From Strix aluco (Eukaryota > Chordata > Aves > Strigiformes > Strigidae), in assembly GCF_031877795.1 (NCBI RefSeq), contig NC_133946.1, positions 11,569,144 to 11,633,143 on the forward strand: a stretch of DNA of 64,000 bases. Direction: 5' to 3'. Under the pieces are notes generated by a model. The model saw nothing but the letters and a program-made list of their open reading frames with translations. It was not told the origin of the DNA and searched no databases. Of the stretch, positions 43,501 to 57,000 are shown in pieces; the first letter of the stretch is position 1; every line of letters starts with the position of its first letter. A program made the translations under genes and the position numbers.

Positions 43501-46414
43501 TACCGCAGCCTCTGGAAAGAAGTCTCTCTGAGCAAGTCATCTTTGAGCTGTTCATGCTACAGCAAGCTGTCCAGTTTGGGTACACACATAATTAATTTGG
43601 AGAAATTGCAGCTCCTGAGCGTGTAGTGAAAGGTGTGGAAAATCAGATAGCAAACCTAGATGCTGTTAGGGAATATTTGGGCCATAAAATGAAAAATGCA
43701 TGCTGTGTTTATACGTTTAGGTTTCTGATGAAATAAAGTAACATCACAAATAGTTTAGATCTTGTACCACCTCATCAACCATAGATGATAGTAGACAATA
43801 TGCTTCCATTTGTGACTACTGTGGAGGAAACATCCTGATTTCTGGCACTTTATTATAAAATATGCACTGTTTGGTGTTAACAGAGAAGAAAATACTAATT
43901 CTGCTGCTTGCTCCCAAATCAGGAATTTGCAAAGCTCCTTGGGCTTCTGTGTTCTCTTCCAAGTTCTAAATATGTTCTCCCTAAGCTTCTGCAAAATAAC
44001 TGCCTGAGTGACGTAAAGATGAGCCAATAACTTATTTAAAGAACATTGTCATTTATTTCTGTGTCATTTAAAGGCATGTTTTTAAAACAGTCTCTTAGAA
44101 CTCGGGGTCACCTAAATTATCTGGCCACTTCTAATTTGTGGTCTGTGATCACCTCCATAATGGGTTGTGGCTGTTCTTGGGCTGAGATTCCTATTTGTTG
44201 AAAGAAGGAAATGAAAGAATTTTCCAGATAACTACCCAAGTATTTCTATAGGAAATCTTTGCTTAAGCACTTGGGCACAACTGTTAGCCAGGCTTTCAGT
44301 TTTCATCAAAGTTCTGAAAAACCAAACAAGAAAATGCTCGTTTTGAGTCTTAACAAGCATTTGTTTTTAAAGGTCACATGTGGAAATGAACTAAGTTAAT
44401 ACTTTTTTTATTTGAATACATTTCTCTGAATTAATTTATTTATAGAATTTATTTGGCACTCTAGAGAGCACATGAACAAGAAATGTGTTTTTGAATTGGT
44501 AGTTGGATGAATGATGATTAAGTAGGAGGTTAACAGAATTTTTTCACTTATTTTTTATGATGTCATCTTCAGAATCCCTAGATCTGCAGAACAGGAGACA
44601 TACCGTTGTATTTACAGCTTAAATGGCTGTGGCTTATGTTGCTCCTTTCTTAACTTTATTATTATTCAGAATCTGTATAATTCCTTTAATTTTCTAGCTA
44701 TATATAAGTGGATTAGTTTCTGGTGTTATCTTGAAGAGGACCCTGGTTCAGTTGTTCTGCAATGGTTTCACTCCTTACAGCAGCCAGCAGGACCTAGACT
44801 TGTTCCAAAGGAAGGATTTTTGTTGTGACTGCAGCCAAATGCCAGTGGGTCCGTGTGTCAGGTAGGCTCGTGACTCTCTTCAATTTGGACTCCATTAATC
44901 ATCTGGTAGGGTTTTGGTATGAAAATGTTCTTACAATCCCAGAAACAGCTGGCATGTTTCAGTGCTTTGTAGCACGCATTGCCTGACTGTGGGCACATTT
45001 TAGTTTCTTATTGTGGAATCTGACAGTGTTAATAGTTGCACAAATGTTTTGGGTAGCTTTGAATTTTATTTTTTTAATGGAGAAAATGGTGGTCGGAAGC
45101 TTTATTGTGTGTCCACCAGCCTGTGTTCTGCTGAAACAGCGTGCCCCAGAGCAACCAGCATCTCATTCTGTTTTATGGTAGTATTTAGGCTATTAAAAAC
45201 TGCAGCCTGAATGAAGACTGAAGGATGTCACAGCTAACATATTTTTCTACACTATATAAATAAATCTCTAAGTGGTGATTATAACCATTTAATCCTTTGC
45301 AACCCGTCCTGTGGACTCCAGTGCCTTCAGAGCTCACGGAGATAGGGGAGACTGAGGGTACAGCATTATGACATCCTTGTCTCAGTGGCCAAACAAGAAG
45401 GCCCAGTTCCTGCACTGCAGGTCGCTGGCTTCTGAGTTGTGGTGACACGACTGTTGGTGTGGCTGAGCTGTAAGCCAGACTGCTGAAACAATCTGAGTTT
45501 AAAAAGAAATATTAATTAAAAAAAAGAAAAACAGGTTTAACCCTTCACCTACCTCCTATTTCCAGTAAAACCGAAAGATTTTGATGCAAATAGTCATATG
45601 GATTATCTGCATGGCATGGTCTGCAGGCAGCTGTACAGTGGCACCAGCACAACCAGGGGGAGTGAGCTGCAGTGTAAAAGTCCAAATGAGTGGCAGGCAG
45701 CAGTGCTCAGCAGTGAGAGGAGAGCAAATGCTCTGTCCAGCCTCAGCAACTGGAGGGAGTTGAGATAAATTTTGGATACTCATCCCCATTTCAGTGGTCA
45801 ACCCTCCCCTCTTCTCTTCCTTGGATTCTGCTCAAACAGCCGCTCTCTGCCACTAGCAGCCTTCCTCCAAAATACGCTACCCATGCAACCACCGTAACAC
45901 AGAGCACCCTCCTGCACTTGCTGTAGGGTGGCTGCTGCTGGGAGGGTGACCGTGACACCCATTCCCTGGCACTGATGAAGAGCACAGCTCTCCGAGGTGG
46001 GCTGCAAGCGTTCAGCTCCCTGCCTCCACAAGGCAGCAAGTGGGACGGGAGCTGCCTGTGCTGCGCAGAGCCACGTGCCTGGATTTTGACAAGCATAAGC
46101 TCCAGCCCTCAAATTATTCTGGGCTCTTGAGAGTTGGGTTTGAATGTACCCAGAGGTAGAGAGTGACTAATAACAGCAAATGGCGTTAGACTTTTGCTAC
46201 CGTTATTTTAGCCACTAGGAATTCTCTGAATTCTGGTTAATACTTTTGCAATAGCTGACTGACCTAGTTACTCTGAACAGAAGCTGTAGTCTGTATTCCT
46301 TTTACGGCAGCCAGGGATTTCAATCTGCATTTCTATAGAATCTTTAAGGATTGCAGCATGCTTGAAAAAACAACAGATTAAGCCGCCTCTGTTCTGTGGG
46401 AGTTAAACGTTGTC

Positions 46415-46475
46415 ACGGTCATTTTACCAGTGTGCAAAATGACTTTCCCAAGGTGACCTGGCAAATCTGTGGAAA
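46415..46475 (-). mobile_element. MIR-like core fragment
   Basis: TCATTTTACCAGTGTGCAAAATGACTTTCCCAAGGTGACCTGGCAAATC, read in pieces, resembles the reverse complement of the MIR core (CATTTTACAGATG..GTGACTTGCCCAAGGTCAC). It is short and diverged. Confidence 0.4.
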
Positions 46476-49400
46476 AGGTGGGCTACGCTGGCTTTCTGCT
46501 GTGATGGTGTCTTGCAGGACTGATTGTCCTGACTTCTGTGGGAAGCAGCAGATACACCTTTGTACAGGGTGGCACAGAATTGCCTGGTGGAGCATGACGT
46601 TACTTCTATTATAACCTAATAAGTCTATGAATTTTTGCAAGTAAAAGATCTGGAAGAAGTGTGAGATGGCTGTGATCCAAGCTGTATTGATATTATCTGC
46701 AGGGAATGTCTACCAAGCCACAAGAATTTAACCAGTAGCAAAACAGCATGTGCTGTGTTCAGGTGATCCTCTTGAGCTTTAATTTCAACTTCACATCAAA
46801 GTGGGAGTTAAAATTTTTAAAGAGTCTGCTGTTTTCTTACTCTCTCTAAACTGAATCTGCTTTCTTGGCTATGTTCTCAGCTCTCGCTGCCCCAGCCCAG
46901 TGTTCTCTGGCAGAATCTGCAGGTCCTTGTGCTGCTTCCTCCCTGGCTATGCTTTGCTCCACCACCGGAGCTGCCTGTGATTCTGCCCTAGTGCTGATGA
47001 GACCCTGAAGCAGCACAACTTTTCTTCTTCCATGTGACCCAGCGTCCTTTGTATTTGGTGGTCGGCATGCATATGGTGGAGAAGGACTCCACGCACCACA
47101 CTGCCCTGCCAGATTTGAGCACGGGGATGTGTCCTGGTCTATAACAGCACACAGTGCTCTGGCAGAGGCGATGAACTTGATAAACCAATTTCCAGTTCGC
47201 CAGCTCTGGTGCATTTGGTTTTTATTTTGAATTGGGCCGAAAAAATGGAAACGGGATTAGACTGTAAACCTTGGAGACACTTAGAAGGATGCTGAACGAG
47301 CTCAGGCAGTGGGAGAGCAGATGAGGCTTTGTCCTGCTGGGATCTCCAGGACACTTCATAATGTCAGTAATGCATAGTAAGCAGGAGGACAACCCTAACA
47401 TTAGAGCTGGCAATCCAAATAGTGCTCTCTCGAAATTCTCTGCTCACTTCTGAATGCAATAGCCTTGGGGAAAGGTAGCTGAACTGTAAGCATTTATTTA
47501 AAGTGAAACTGCCTCTGGATTGCTGCCTCGTTATCTCCAGTCCTGGTTAATGTCATGTGTTGATTATGAGACTTGCAGACTTGATTCCTATCTTGTGCTT
47601 CCTCCCACCAGTTGATGCTGATGCTTTGTGAATTTGTAACACACCCTTTCTCCTAGTGACCCCTTTGTCCCAATTGTTGGCATATTTTTTCACTTCCCTG
47701 GCCAGCTTACTCTGGATTTCAAGAACCATGAAAGAGGGACTGCACTTCTTTGATGGAAGTGCATTTGTGCCTCCTAGCAAATCCCAGAGCTCGGAGGAGC
47801 TGTGCCAGAAGGTCTAGCTCTGAACCACAGCCTAGCTCCATGGCTGGAATTGCCTTAGTTCTTACTGAGATTTCCTGAGTGCATCAGATTTACTGTGCCT
47901 TGGTATTAGGCTTCTCCTGGAAGCTTTGTTGAAGCAGGATATATTTTTCTTAACAGCTTGCCCAGTTCCTACAAGCTCCAAAGAGGTGGCCAAGTATGTT
48001 TCTCCTGGCTGAGGTAGAGGAAAGACCTCATATATGGTATGTTGGTAAGTTGGCCTTGGTCTCTAACTTTTTTTTTTTAAGATTAGAAGTGCCCAGTCTT
48101 GCCTGTTGGCATACCAAAATGTCAAAAAGCTTTTTTTTTTTTTCTCTCACAAAATTCCACTCTGGTAGAGATGAAATGGGCTTAAATGGAATCTATTGCA
48201 GCACCAGTGCAAGACATGAGGTGCTGGTGCTTTCCTGACACAGTGATGTGGATGGGCAGGGAGAGAAAAGAGGCGAGATCAGCAGTTTTGATCTGAAATT
48301 TGCTATGCTTTGTGTCTGGGGAGGGGACATGGAATACGGAATGGCCTGGGCTGTGTAGATAAATCAGGCAGTCTGCGATGCAAGCGTTTAGTCAGTGTAC
48401 CCTGCAGCACTTCTTGCTTGCCAGTTATGGCTGCCATAGCCGAGACAGACAGGACCTGAATGAGCAACAGAGAGTATAGCAACTGTAGGAGGAGTGGGGT
48501 GTGTATGCGTGTGTTTATATAAATGTGTGAGTATAATTATTTATATTATCTTGTGCAATTCTCTAGGTAAGAAGGGAGCAGTGGGCAGGGAAGGAGCAGT
48601 TGAAATGTTTAATAAAGGGACAATTGCTAAAGGGGAAAATTAGAGATGCATCAGTTTTACTGGGAAATTTTTCTTCAAAGTGTGTAGGGACCAAACTTGT
48701 GAATAGAAAGACTGGAAAGTGTCCTAATTTTTCATTAAGATTGTAGGCATCAGAGGTTCACACCAACTCAAAGCTGCCTTAGTTTCATCTAAGCTTGTGT
48801 CTTGACAAGTAAAATCAGGCTCTTCCATTTACAAAGAACTTGTGTCTTGTTCTAGAAGACTGTCTTAGCACGTAAGCCCATGAAATATAATCCTTATGCA
48901 AATCTGAAGCCAGTTCCAAGCCTGGGTGACTCCTTGTAGAATATAAATGACGTTTCTTTGTGACGCTCCCAAAATTATCGTTGCGTAGATGACTCCTCAC
49001 CAACTGGCATGTCAGCAAAGCACAGATGCAACAGATGACAACGACAGTTTGCGCTCGCTGTCGCCTTTCCTCCACACCTAGCAGGATTATGCTGTTTCCT
49101 CATCTCTGATCCTCCACGACACTGCTTCTGCCTTGCAAGTTCCAGTCTTTTGGAGAAAGAATGCTGTCCCCCTCTCTTGATTGTAGTTTTTATTTACTAT
49201 TATTAACATGAAGTTTCCCTTTTTTGATTACATCTGTGCATGGGGCCTGTCCTGTAGGAAGAGACAAGCTAATCCCCAGAGAGAAGGGAACCTGGCTAAC
49301 TTTTATTTCCTGTACCCTAGGGATGCTGCCGTGAGGTAGCAGGCGGGAAACCGCAGGCTCTGGCAGGCAAGGACCTGCAGTGTAATGTAGAAGTGGTGAC

Positions 49401-49727
49401 TGCAATTTCAGGAAGCAGCCTTCCATGATTTAGCTAGCAGGTCTGGAAATAAGGATTATGAACCTCAGACCATCAGCTATAATGCCAGGGTTTCCTTCAC
49501 GTTCTCTATACGAACCCCAGTTCCGTTCCTTCTCCATACTATTACTGTGGATCTTGTGCATTCCAACTAGATCTGTGACTCTGGTTGTTGTACAAAGACA
49601 CTGCAGCCTAGTGAGGTGGGGTGAATAGGTGGGAAGGAAAATGGGAGTGGGGGAATGTGGCAAAAAGATCCCTGGGCTGGCCCACCTCTACTGGACAAGC
49701 CACTCCCAGCAGAAATGATGACAGCCT

Positions 49728-49790
49728 AATGATTATTTATGATGAACTTTAAGGTCCCTTCCAACCCAAACTATTCTATGATTCTATAAT
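49728..49790 (+). mobile_element. CR1 LINE 3' end fragment
   Basis: GATGAACTTTAAGGTCCC, TTCCAACCCAAACTATTC and TATGATTCTATAA are the diagnostic last ~60 bases of avian CR1, including two tail units. Nothing upstream is clearly CR1, so this is a heavily 5'-truncated insertion. Confidence 0.85.
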
Positions 49791-50532
49791 TTGTAGCATG
49801 TCGTTAATTTATTTATTTTAAGGGTGGTTCAACAAAATCAACATTAAAAAAAAAAGAAAAAAAAATCATGGGGGTGGATTTTTAAGGCTTTTATCTCTGC
49901 TCTTTGGACCTAAAAATATCTTAGGGTTAAGCCAGCATTGTTAGAGGTTTGGAGAGGCCAAGAATCCTCTTTATTTGCTGTGGAGAAAGAGCAGCTGATG
50001 GGTTTGCTGACATGAACTCTGATCTCTCCTGGGCTGTAATCCCCAAAGTGTCCTCTAATGATGTCCCCTTCCACCTCTGCCCATCCACCACTGGTAGTGG
50101 TGGAGCTGGTGTCCTACTGAACGCAAGTCAAGTCGCTTGGGGAAATGGCTGTTTCCAGGAGGCAGTAAACCCCTAGGCATGGCACAGGCAGCGCAACAGG
50201 ATTATAGGGTAATACTAGACTTCAGACTTCGCAGCACTGACTCATGCTGAGCGAGCGACAGGGGAAAAGTAAAAACGCCAGGTCATGTGCTGCTCATCTG
50301 CAATGCAAATAAATTGGTGAATTTTTCTGTAGCCAGCCATATAGGAAGCAATCAAAGCTTTCCTGCCGGGAGTGACAAGGAATTGGTGACAGGTCCTGAA
50401 ATCTGCAGCCAGGCGACACAGGTGGAGATGTTGGGATTTGTTAGAAACTGCAGCAGCTCTAGGCCCCGAGGCTGTGGAGCCGAGAGAGAAGAGCTAACGA
50501 GCAAGTTGGAGCTTTAATAAGTCAGCAGTGAA

Positions 50533-50545
50533 GGGGGGGGGGGGG
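50533..50545 (+). repeat. G13 homopolymer tract
   Basis: Thirteen consecutive G are followed by TAAAAAGGGCGG. It is a simple repeat in the moderately CpG-rich patch. Confidence 0.95.
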
Positions 50546-53500
50546 TAAAAAGGGCGGAGGGGAATGGGAGGTGATCTCCCCAAGGTTCTTGCCTGAGACC
50601 CAGCAAACCTCAGTGCCCAGGTGTGACTCTGAGCTCTTTCTCTCTCTCATCCCCTCTAGGGACCAAAAAAGGAGAAGATGGTGAGGAGAAGGCAAGATGG
50701 TCCCAAGAGGCTCTGCTGTCGGCATCTGTCATTTTCGTTGGAACACGAATCTGAGGTTTCTCCACGCTGAGTGCTGCTGTGTCCCATCTACTACCACGCC
50801 CTGAAATCAAACTCGGCAGCTTAGGTGAACCAGGCACTGTACAAACATGTCAGACTTGCCTCCACCCCTTTTTCTTCTCCCGCTTTCTCCTGCCGTCTTT
50901 CTCGCTCAAGTTTATCGGCGTGTCAGCAGATTCCGGTGGCAGAGTGTTCCCACCTCACCTCTGGTTACGGAGCAATGAGGAGTCAGGGGTAAGCTCCCTC
51001 CCGCAGATTTGGGGATCGACACTGACTTGCTTGCTTGCTTTAAAGCAATAACACCATCGTCCTAATGGCCGCTGTTTCGTGCGATTTGTTTCCTCTGTTT
51101 ACAGAGGACTAGGTTTGTCAGTTTAAACTAACGTCTCTACTCCCCAGCGGCTGTGCTGCTACGGCTTAACCCCTTCCCTTCGGAGCTAAGCCTTGCCACC
51201 ACCAAGAATGAGCGTAATGATCACACGTGTGTTGGCAGTGCCAGCCTCGGGCAAAGTGAGAGGGGAATGGTTCGGGGGGTCACACAATTTTTTCTATCAA
51301 GGGATGGTTCTGGAAGGGAAGAAAAACCAGGAGCTGGATTCCTTCGGGAAGGAGTTTACTTCATCTTTACTCCTATAGCCCAGCAACACCGTCCTCCAAT
51401 CGGCTTTGCTGCATGACAGTGGGAGAGTTTCCCTCCAGACCCTTCTTTCTCCTCTCACTTGGAATTGTCCTCTACCGGCGTTGTTGCAGCAGGACTACCA
51501 GTAAGATCTTGTGTTTTTTGCTTTCCAGTGTCTTTTAGGTGGGCCAGCGTATGGGTCTGTGGTGCCTGGGGTCTAGCGATTTAGCCTAATGACACTCAAG
51601 ATGATGCGGAACGCGGAGAGGAAAATGTGTTGTTGAATCTTGCAGGGTGATGCTCTTAAAACACTGGGGTGAAGAAGGGGTTAAAATTACTCTGGATGAT
51701 GCTTGCGAAAGCAGACAGCATGTCAGGAACATGCATGCTCATTGCTTTTATGCGAGACATGGCAATATCTCCTCTTAAGTCTCTTGTATCTGCAAGGACC
51801 CTCACTGTATCTTCTGGAGAGGTCTAATTGACTCAAACCCCCTCACGTCGCTGCTCCTGACCTGGCTGCTGTGCCAGCCGAGATCCTTTCAGCACACCTC
51901 CTGAAGCTACCTTGTAGTACTCGTGTGTGTATGGGTGCTTGAGTGTATTTTGGCTATCTGAAAGCTGGCTAATCTCCTCCTATTTCAGTTACAAACTACA
52001 ATTCTATTGGGCATTTGTACTTAATTATTTTTGCCAGGTGGTAACCAACAGATACAGCCAGGTATTTACAGCTACAGAAAACAGTCCTGTCTGTTAATGT
52101 TTGCTGATATGTTTGCTTTCTTCTCTGCCAGGACATTAATGCTTTAATGTATTTGGGGACAGAGTACTGAAAAAACAGAAGAGAAGTTTGTGGCTGGTGA
52201 GTGCAAGTTCTCAGGTGAGACTTGGGGGATGTACGTAGAGCAAGAGATATTTGCTGAGTTTTCCTCTGCTTTTCTGAGTTTTGTGCTTGGGTGAAACCTG
52301 AGTCAGCCCCTCCACAGCTGCTGGGGAAACGAAAGTTTTTAACTCTGCTGCATGGCTCTTCCCTGTCCCACTGGAAAGTCTCATTCTTGATGGTGTGATG
52401 AAGCTGTATATTGATTTTAATATTCTGCACTGCCTTGGTATGTGCGTCCTGTGCACTAAGTGTGAGCAATGGTTTATGTATCTAGTAGCAAAGCTGATTA
52501 AATAGTGGAAAGAGCTATCAGCAATAGTAACTGTGCTTCCAGGTGGAAAGTCTGTTCCCTGTACAGGGGTTGTTTCTGTCTAGATGGGTGTGAGTGAGTA
52601 TGTATGTACCGGAAAAGAGTATCCTGGATCCTGCTGCCAATGCTTGCAAAAGTGAGAAATGTAACTCTCGCTTGTTCACAAAATGGTTTCATGCCCAAGG
52701 AGAAGCACTGTAAAAGTTTGGCTGTCCTGCCTCCAATCAGGAAAAAAAAAGAGCACTTTTTAACCTATTACTGTAATGTGCTTAGGGAAATTCTCAAGCA
52801 GAGAGAAGAATTAAATATTTTGTGCAAATTGCTTAAAACAGTTGGACTAGCCTACACCAATGCAAGTCGAAACTCAGCCAGGTTCTGAGTTCTGCATTGC
52901 ACGTCATGGTTTCTTGAGGGTACTGACAGAGGTACCGTGCTGAAGTTTCATCTCACTTAGAGCTGCACATCAGTTCTGTGCAGGCACAGGTCAGCAAGAG
53001 CAGCTGAAGGCTAACCAGTACGTTGTGCTGCACAGCACTGGTAGCTGGAGAGAGTACAGCAAACTTTCAGATCTTGCCAAGGGAGGTTCTGGACTGAGGG
53101 ACCAGTTTTCTTGTCTGTTGCTCTTGCACCCGTCTCACTGGCTTCTAAGTTATTGTATGGACTCAGTGCAGTGGAGGACTGAGGAATCAGGACTTGGCTG
53201 ACACAGGTCTTGTTTTTAAGGAATTGCTCAGTATGGTTTCTAAAGTTGCAGGAGGCTCATCGTGTGGCTTGAGGGCTAATGCACTGAGACTGGGTCATGA
53301 GTGGTGATGAAGTTCTGAGGCTGACCTTCCATTTGTCTGGCATAAGAGAGCAGTGTGAATGTAGGGTGATGGCAGACTAAAAGTTCAAATCTATTTCCCT
53401 CAAAAAAAAAAAAAAAAAAATCTCAGGAAATTACATTTGCCCTAGGGCTGAGCCATTTTAACTTGTAGTGGTAGTGATTAGATTATTTTGTAATGAACAG

Positions 53501-53784
53501 ATGAACAGGGTGTAGCTGTAGACAATAACAGTTATTTATCTTCACTTGTGTTATGAGTGCACCTCAGGTTTTAATGTATGGAGGGCTGTGTGAATGTTCA
53601 TACTCATGGCATGTGTTTTTTCCTTTCCAAACAGAGCAGAATAACTGATATTCCCTAGGAGAAGACATGTCTGTTATGATTTAAATTTCCATATTGGTGT
53701 TGGCAGCAGTGAGTAGGAAGGCACTGAGAGTCAGCCAGGTTGCGGGGTTTAAGCTAGTCTGTCTCCTCCATGTTTTGGGGCACA

Positions 53785-53900
53785 CTGCCTGGGCTGCAGT
53801 TTTCCCATCAGTTATCCTGTGGGGATAACACAACTAAACTGCCTTGCAGGCTGTTGACAGCAGTTAAATATATATGTATCTCACTTTGGGAGAACATGGT
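53785..53900 (+). mobile_element. MIR-like SINE, 3' half
   Basis: GCAGTTTTCCCATCAGTTATC then TGTGGGGATAACAC, ACTGCCTTGCAGGCTGTTGA and CAGTTAAATATATATGTATC follow the MIR order CAGTTTCCCCATCTG, ATGGGGATAATA, CTGCCTCACAGGGTTGTGA, GATTAAATGA. The copy is diverged. Confidence 0.58.
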
Positions 53901-55239
53901 GATCATAAATAGGGACTAAGATTCTTTAGTGTTGTTTGGAAGGAAGTTTAACTCTTGCCTCTATACTTGGGTGGTCAGGGGAATGATGGGAATGTCTCTG
54001 CCAGCCCTTTGCCACGCTGCTGGACGGAGGACTGTGATCCAGGACGTGTGTGGTGGCCAGTGCCTGGGCTGGAACAGGTCTGCTTGCCAGCAATTGGCCA
54101 TGGTCACCAAGCGTGCAACTTGCTTGGCTCCTGCCTGGTGCTTCCCTACAGTGAAGTCTGTTCCATGCACATTTGCAGAGCTATAGCTTCCCTCTCGTAA
54201 CCCAATGTGCCAGAGGCAGCTGGCTCTGCGATCCGTGATGTGGCACGGAGGAGCACAGGGAGGTTACAGTGCTCGGATGGAGCCGCAGGACGTGGCACCC
54301 CGTGTTCTGAAGCGCTTTGAAGCAGCGTGTTCCCCAGATGCAGCCTTGGCTCCTCCGTCTGCCATGTGACCCAGTGTGCCAGATGTGGCCCCTTGCACTT
54401 GTCCCAACATAACCTCCTATCTGATACGTAGATACTGCTATTCATGTGAATTTTTGGAGACAGAACCTTAAATGTTCTTATTCTAATCTTGGTAGTATTT
54501 TTATGCTCATTTTGAATGGATCTGTCACACAAGACAGTGGATAGTGAAGCCTCATATCCTTCAAGCCTCATCTTGAAGCTCTTTGGTATCCTGGATTAAC
54601 AGCAAAATACAGCCACTTGTTTTTAACTCTGCTGCATCCTTCATGGCAAAATAAACCCATTTGAACCACTCCAGTTACTCTTTGGATGTGGAACTGTGAA
54701 GTGTGTATGTGCAAGGCAGGTGTCAAAGAGATGTAGTGCTATATGGTTTTGTATATCCAGAGCAGGACATGGTCACATCCAGTGTTCAAAAGGTGGGGAA
54801 AAAGGGTCATAGCTGTTACAGCGGCTTATGTCTCAGCCTTATGACCTGCAGCACACATCCTGCTGGCTTTGGGTGAAGAGAATGCGATGAGTTGCAGCCT
54901 TCTCTTGGTGCTGCAGTGGTATTTGCTAGCTGTAATGCTCTCACAAACCAAACACAGATGGGAAGAGGCTAACCTTATAATGAAGGCATTGGATTGCAAT
55001 TGAGGTTTGGGTGTGCTTTCTGTCTGTGCAGCTGGTTTCTGTCATGGTGTCTAGACCTACGTGCTGGTGTCAAGATCAAACATGTGGTCAGAGCGTGTCT
55101 TGGCTCCCACTGGTGCTGTGCACCCATGGAAGGTGTGTTGGGCCTGGATCTGGCCTTGATATGAAGTTAAAAAGCAGCCAGGAGACATACCTGGAAGCTC
55201 TTTTATGTTTGCTAATCTAGACATAGCTGGGAAGAAACC

Positions 55240-55410
55240 GGGCTAGTAATTTTTTTTCTGTCTCATCTGCAAATGAGGATAATAATTCCTTTTCCTTACC
55301 TTTTGTCTGTTTAGATGAAACCTCTGGAGGGTGGGGCCTGACTTCAGAGACTGGCACAATGGGACAGTGACTTTAGCTGGGATTTCTAGGGGACTGTAAA
55401 TAATGGAAAA
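55240..55410 (+). mobile_element. amniote MIR SINE
   Basis: CTGTCTCATCTGCAAATGAG then GATAATAATTCC, TGTCTGTTTAGATG, CTGGCACAATGGGACAGTGA and TTTCTAGGGGACTGTAAATA follow the 3' half of the MIR type found in turtles and birds, including its CACAATGGGGCCCTGA-like segment near the end. This is the clearest MIR match in the window along with the one at 61.1 kb. Confidence 0.72.
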
Positions 55411-56499
55411 CTTTATTATCGTCAAGGAAAAAAGCCTATTAGCATTTGGGACATGCCTGTACTGGTTTCAGAAAGTTCAAGAGGTCTTTTCTTTACAAGC
55501 GCTTTTATATGTCCCAGAATGAATTTGGTCTACTATAGCTAAAACACACCCAGAAGTATGTCACTGAGCAGCGTCCAAAACAAGCTTAGCAAATAGGCGT
55601 TCACTGTGTTTCAGGTTTTAGTCCTAATTTATGAGCAAGAAATGGACCAGGGGAGAAAGAGGCACCACCATAGCCTTTAGACCCTGTTCAGTGGAGGCAT
55701 GGCAAAAAATGTCAAGCGGTTGTGTTCTTTTTCTCATTTGCCAAAAATAAACCCACCAATATAACAAATATGTCTCCCCCTAAGCTTATTTCTAAAGTAA
55801 TACTAATCTATATGCTCGTGTGTGTTTGGGCAGGATTTAGAGCATTACATCAGTTTGCTGTGCTGCTAGTTCACCCCAAAACATAGCTTTGCTTTTGGGG
55901 GCTGGTGAGGGAGAGAGAGAAGTGAAAGGAAAGGACTTGAAATAGAGGAAGTGATAGCACAGCAAGCAAATATCCACTCTTCCATTAGGAGGAAAAAAAG
56001 TACCTAAAACAGTATTTCTAAAACTAGAATTGCAGACAAATGTGGAAGGTGTCATCATGACAAGGCTCTGTGCTCTGAGATCCTATTTCAGATTTCAGAC
56101 CATTTTGCTGTTCTTTCCCCCTTTCACTCACCCTTTGTTGTCATTTCTTGCTGCATGAAGTCACATTCAGATTTGTACACTCCTCAGGGAAGGAACCTGT
56201 CATTTTTCTTTGTCTGCAAACTGCTATGAACATTTATGGCTTGTTATAAATAACAATCATGTCGGAAACCTCAGGAGGGTAATCATTAGGATTTTAGGAG
56301 GTATGGAATACAGTGAAATGCCATGTGTGCATATTCACACATACATGGGCATGAGGACATGCATATGTGCATACAACATGCATTGAGAATGGCCTATTTA
56401 ACATGCACTGCATCTGAAACGTTTTATGTGACAGTAACCTGCAGAGTATAAAAATATTCCTTTTAATTGGTGGATTCTCTGGGATCTTCTTCATCTTCC

Positions 56500-57000
56500 T
56501 ACTCCAAGCTCAGTCTGCACGTTGCGGTTCCTCGGGTCCTGTAGGAAGAGCTCTCCTCCTCCCCCCTCCTCTCGTAGCTGGCCAGAGTAGTTTGGCATAT
56601 CAGCTGAGCGAGTACTTCGAAATCATGGGAACTGCTTTCTTCAGCCCAGGGACCAAGCGTTATCTCTTGTCCGGGGCGGGAGGAATGTAGCAAGCTGCGT
56701 CCAGATCTGTGATAGCAACGCAATAAGCACTGATGAGTGAGTTCAGTTGCTGCAGCAAGGAGGGGGAGGGAAAGCTTATTTTTAACTGGAAACTATACAA
56801 GTGAGACTGAAGTAGCTCTCTGCTGTCTTCCTATCATCAAGTGTATGTGTGAGCGCATGAGCGTATGAACATAGTTAAGTGCAGCGCATGTATGCTAACG
56901 GAGTGTGTGATTGTGTGTGTGCAGGGTGGAGGCAAGTCGGATGAAAGGACAGTGCATGCTAGCTGCTTTGTCTGGGTGTTTGAACTCGTGTGTTCTACTG
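56500..57000 (+). promoter_or_regulatory. possible PAK6 upstream promoter or untranslated exon region
   Basis: This patch is richer in GC and CpG than its surroundings (CACGTTGCGG, TCCGGGGCGGGAGGA, GCTGCGTCC), with a C/T-rich tract (CTCCTCCTCCCCCCTCCTCTCG), on the PAK6 side of the gap and about 4.5 kb before its first coding exon. A GT-rich run follows. No transcription start or donor can be fixed, so this is only a candidate. Confidence 0.25.

Larger units (their letters stand above)
36911..49720. other. long non-coding stretch between BUB1B and PAK6
   Basis: No coding exon is recognised. It contains an AAAC-type simple repeat (37481-37540), a slightly GC-rich patch with a strong donor-like AAG|GTAAGA near 38860 (a possible untranslated exon), a 222-codon antisense open frame without an ATG start (40468-41136), a MIR fragment (46415-46475) and a 122-codon antisense frame (46846-47214). 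PAK6 in mammals has several 5' untranslated exons; some of them may lie here, but sequence alone does not place them. Confidence 0.55.
49791..56490. other. non-coding stretch upstream of PAK6
   Basis: No coding exon is recognised. From 50.2 to 51.6 kb CpG is somewhat more frequent, with an AP-1 site TGACTCA (about 50239) and a G13 run (50533-50545). There is an A run at 53402-53420. Two MIR copies are listed separately. This region is a reasonable place for PAK6 5' untranslated exons, but I cannot define one. Confidence 0.5.

Noticed and set aside
51996-52469. 157-codon antisense frame
   Set aside because: TTG start, no similarity, and frames of this length are expected a few times by chance in 64 kb.
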